From: Coenobita brevimanus | Taxonomy: Eukaryota > Arthropoda > Malacostraca > Decapoda > Coenobitidae | Reading direction: 5' to 3' | Assembly (NCBI GenBank): GCA_032717465.1 | Contig: CM064697.1 | Location: 6,590,033 to 6,654,032 of the forward strand | DNA: 64,000 nucleotides | Part shown: in pieces, positions 60,954 through 64,000 of the stretch | Layout: every line of letters begins with the position of its first letter | How positions within the stretch are numbered: the stretch's first letter is position 1 | Position numbers and translations under genes: made by a program | Notes under the pieces: model-generated | Databases searched by the model: none | What the model saw: only the letters and a program-made list of their open reading frames with translations | What the model was told of the DNA's origin: nothing

Positions 60954-60987
60954 TTTTTTTTTTTTTTTTTTTTTTTTTGGGGGGGGG
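60954..60987. repeat. T25-G9 compound homopolymer
   Basis: Twenty-five T followed by nine G; on the minus strand it is C9-A25, the same order as at 32199-32227. Confidence 0.95.
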
Positions 60988-61847
60988 AGATAAAAAACGT
61001 TTAAGCAAAATCTTACTAAAATTGGACGAAACATGTGACAAACGATTATTCCCTTTTTCTAATCCATTATCCCTGCAACTTAAATAGTTTTTTTCTGTTC
61101 GATGTCCTATACTCATCCCACTGAGCACGTCATTATTTCTGGAATACATTCTTACTTAACCTTTTCAGTATTCTGACGTCTTTTGCACGTTATTATTGCT
61201 AATATCACGCGGAAAGGTTCAGCTTGAAGGAGACAACTCGTAAGGAAGGATTAAGACCTATTTAACTTCTTTAGGGTGATAACCTCTTTGCTTGTTTTCT
61301 TATGGCTGCTACTAACAGATCATCCTATCTAATTTAGGAGACCATATTTCTTACGTTTTCTCTTTCCTTACTCTTTGTATTTTTTTTTTCTTGTTGCCTG
61401 GAAATTAATTAAATCCCTCCTCCGACTGAATAGACACACCGCACTTCCCCTCCTTTCTTCCTCGAAATTCTGTGCCGAGGAACAACCCCGTTCTACAGTC
61501 TTGGAAACTTCCTTGCACCTCGTATAGTTAATTTACTCACAACTCATCTTTAACTTCCCATCCCCCTCTTCTCCCTTCTCCTTCTATCCCCCAAGGGCAG
61601 TGGAGGGGCTAAAGGAATAGTTCTTTTCTCCAGACGCCCCCTTTTGTCACAGTGGCAGCAGATACTCGTAAAGAAAACCAGGTCACCTTATTTCCTATGT
61701 GGCTCTCTTATTTCCCCCACGATAAATATATATCACTGTTTTTTTCCCTTATTTCTTATTTCACACGCCTCTGACTATTTGCTGTGGTTTTTCATGTTTT
61801 TTGCTTCTGTCTGTCGGTTTATTTATTTTCCTCTCCTTGTTTATGAC

Positions 61848-61848
<1 letters not shown>
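60988..61848. other. AT-rich low-copy sequence, no gene seen
   Basis: CTTAACCTTTTCAGTATTCTGACG at about 61155 resembles an end of the TTAACC element family, but no partner end was found. Confidence 0.4.
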
Positions 61849-61944
<96 letters not shown>

Positions 61945-61958
61945 CGCGCGCGCGCGCG
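61849..61958. repeat. compound (CT)n-(AC)n-(CG)n microsatellite
   Basis: CT run to 61902, AC run 61906-61937, then CG dinucleotides at 61945-61958. The alternating purine-pyrimidine AC and CG part is a strong Z-DNA-forming sequence type (known property). Confidence 0.96.
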
Positions 61959-62202
61959 TAAGCATCACATATATAATGATAAAGAATATAATGATTTCCA
62001 CAGAGTTTCAAAAAAAAATTGAAAGATGACTTCTCTTCAGGGATTGTGTGAACACTAAGTGAAAGGAGATAAGTAGGTAGCAAACGAGAAAACAGTGTGC
62101 AAGGAACAGCTATCCAATGCAGCTGAATAGCAGAGGCGAGCAAAACTTTTACTGTGCATTACACAGTTAACACCCCAGGCCAGCACTGAGGGTAGAACTC
62201 TA

Positions 62203-62285
62203 GGGGCAAGGGTGATCGCAGGTCGGGATTTGGCAAGGTGGTATGCGGGGCAGCGTGCCAGACCACTCCGCTACATCCACCTGTC
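62203..62285 (-). repeat. tRNA-like pol III head, possible SINE
   Basis: On the minus strand TAGCGGAGTGG (62263-62273) matches the A-box consensus well. About 41 bases downstream, CCTGCGATCACCC (62210-62222) is a weak B-box-like word. The spacing is near that of a tRNA, but the stems do not fold convincingly, so it is not a functional tRNA. The sequence down to about 62010 could be the body of a tRNA-derived SINE. Confidence 0.3.
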
Positions 62286-63086
62286 ATGCTTAATTTTACA
62301 CACATCATTTGATAGGCGATCATAAACACTTCCCCCGCAGCTGACTGGACTTCGCCTTCATCCCTTACAGGGTCTCGTCTCACGTGAATTTCTATAGCAA
62401 AATATACAGTAGTTAGTTGTGTTAATGCCAAGTCAGCCTACAACCTAATACCCCAAAATGGCAGCTAGTCCATGCTAAAAGATATGACGAGGCCATAGAC
62501 GGTCAAACACATAGAATTCTCACACGTCTGTATGCCCCTCATTACTTATTTTTTGATTCTATAATTTTCACTTTCCTAATCCAGCGTCTGATCCCTCACA
62601 CTCATATTCCATTTAACACCAATTCTCTCTTCGCGTTGCATTGGTTTACCCGCAGTTCCATTTCCCTTCCCTATGAATCAGTCGAAGATAATGGCGAGAA
62701 ACGACTCCAATGCTGCCGTCCATCTCATGGCATTGTGAGCAATGTGGTGTTAACTACACAGAAGGCTCATGCGTCATAACACTAAATCTCCACTACGCTA
62801 TTTTCCAAGCAGGTGAGGGAGTTCACAGCTCCTGAAAAGATTATTCGTGTGAAATTCAACCTCTTTTCTCACCGGCATGGAAAACTTTATAATAAATACG
62901 GAAATTCTTATTCACCCCAAAAATCATCTCATTAACATAAGAGAATACAGCGTCGTCTCCCTGGCCTAATTCACGAAGCCGAAACTTTCCCTAAATTCAC
63001 TCCCGGGAAGAACCAGACAAGAAGACTTTGGGCCCGTCCCTCACTGGGGCTGCCAGCGCTGGGGGAGGCAGGAAGGAAGGAGGCAA
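62286..63086. other. low-copy sequence, no gene seen
   Basis: Mixed composition, nothing recognisable. Confidence 0.4.

Positions 63087-63129
<43 letters not shown>
63087..63129. repeat. (AC)n microsatellite, 43 bp
   Basis: Pure AC run, preceded by a GGAAGGAAGGAGG word. Confidence 0.96.
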
Positions 63130-63132
<3 letters not shown>

Positions 63133-63282
63133 TCTGATCTTACGTGCCTCTGTTACAGTTTGCCGCACACGCTCTTAAAGACACATCCTTGCTATACGCT
63201 TGAGAGTGGACATCGAGAACGACCAGGGAATAAATTCAATTGAACAATGGACAAACTTACCTGGCAACCTCCTAGATGCTTC

Positions 63283-63286
<4 letters not shown>

Positions 63287-63360
<74 letters not shown>
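63287..63360. repeat. (AC)n microsatellite, 74 bp
   Basis: Pure AC run. Confidence 0.97.
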
Positions 63361-63361
<1 letters not shown>

Positions 63362-64000
63362 CATCCACACATAGAGGGGAAACTAGCGAAAACTTCACCA
63401 ACTGCAATGGCTGCCTGAATTTACTCTTGGTTACTGAAGTCCTCTGGCTCCGACGGGACGATTTCACCCAACACTGGACACGGCACGTACTATCTTGACA
63501 ATATTATTTTCCTTAAACAATCCAGGTCTAGAAATTTGGCGTCTGTCACATCCAGGACATCATGTAAATTGTATGTAGAATGTCAAGAAATATCGCTTAG
63601 TTTAAGGAATTAATCTATAATTCCGACGGACAGAAGGGGTGGATGAGGATAATGATAAATACGAAGATGGAAACAGTTCTGGGCTGGCAAGGCTATATAA
63701 GGCAGTTCAATTCAGCTGACGCGTGAGGGAGACTATGGGGAAAAGTTACAGGAAAGAGTTGTACACGAGGAAAGGGAAGGCTGTGTGCAAGAGAACACGA
63801 CTGTGGGGAGGAAAGGAAGACATGTGATGGCCAAGAACACTGTAATGTTTAAAAGAAGGCCATAGTTATGACAGGGAAGACAAGAACTAGCAGAAATTGT
63901 TGAGGGAGGAGGCGAACAACAAAAGATACAGGGTAGATCATGACAGAGAAGGCATAGAATCTTCAGAAGGTGAAAAGCGATAATAAACTACAATAGTAGG
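63361..64000. other. low-copy sequence, purine-rich at the right edge
   Basis: From about 63720 on, the top strand is A/G-rich with GGGAAGACAAGAA-like words. A TATATAAG word at 63694-63701 is followed by TTCAGCT at about 63711; the spacing is too short for a standard TATA-initiator pair. Confidence 0.4.

Noticed and set aside
63694..63720. TATATAAG followed by TTCAGCT as a core promoter
   Set aside because: The spacing of about 20 bp is too short for a TATA-initiator pair, and no gene follows in the window.

Overview
This window reads as non-coding, repeat-dominated DNA from an animal nuclear genome, most likely a decapod crustacean (inference). Supporting signs are the very high density of long di- and trinucleotide microsatellites, degenerate non-LTR retrotransposon tails, short inverted-repeat elements, and interspersed repeats ending in (ACAG)n/(CAAA)n-type tails. 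I found no intact protein-coding gene, no rRNA, no credible functional tRNA, no CRISPR array and no bacterial-type operon. Nearly every long open frame is a by-product of a simple repeat (VCVCV/HTHTH from AC/GT, SLSLS from CT, IYIYI from AT) or of a purine/pyrimidine-rich block. Some exons of a split gene could still be hidden, because short exons cannot be recognised by eye.

Coding relics. A 5'-truncated, frame-damaged reverse-transcriptase C-terminus lies at 1297-1790 (+). A second, better preserved one at 45677-46056 (-) ends in a TGAT tail and is bounded by a perfect 12-bp direct repeat at 45665-45676 and 46057-46068, which I read as its target-site duplication. A third segment (41866-42060, -) shares the terminal layout of the second element and abuts a long AT tract.

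Short dispersed elements. At least ten copies of a core (GCTGAATAAAATCGTCTGG or its complement) are scattered from 6 kb to 60 kb. Some lie inside roughly 91-96 bp elements with TTAACCCT-type inverted ends, and several share a second module, GTTAGATATAGCCTTC. A different element with GGCCCGTATTCTCG-type inverted ends sits at 22624-22837, with two solo ends elsewhere. Two other repeats (27720-28210 and 36090-36385) have tails of ACAG/CAAA units.

Tandem arrays. Besides microsatellites there are many degenerate minisatellites: 52 bp (11861-12027, G-quadruplex-prone), about 66 bp (11190-11620), 122 bp (4733-4994), about 120-150 bp (38238-39760), about 245 bp (43830-44830), about 150-161 bp (53441-53910), and short units at 8.2, 24.9, 26.9, 34.7, 39.9 and 43.4 kb. 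Kilobase-scale blocks alternate between purine-rich and pyrimidine-rich on the top strand. The remaining low-copy stretches show no recognisable content. I did not find a credible new biological system. The best leads are the TSD-bounded retroelement, the two inverted-repeat families and the large degenerate arrays.
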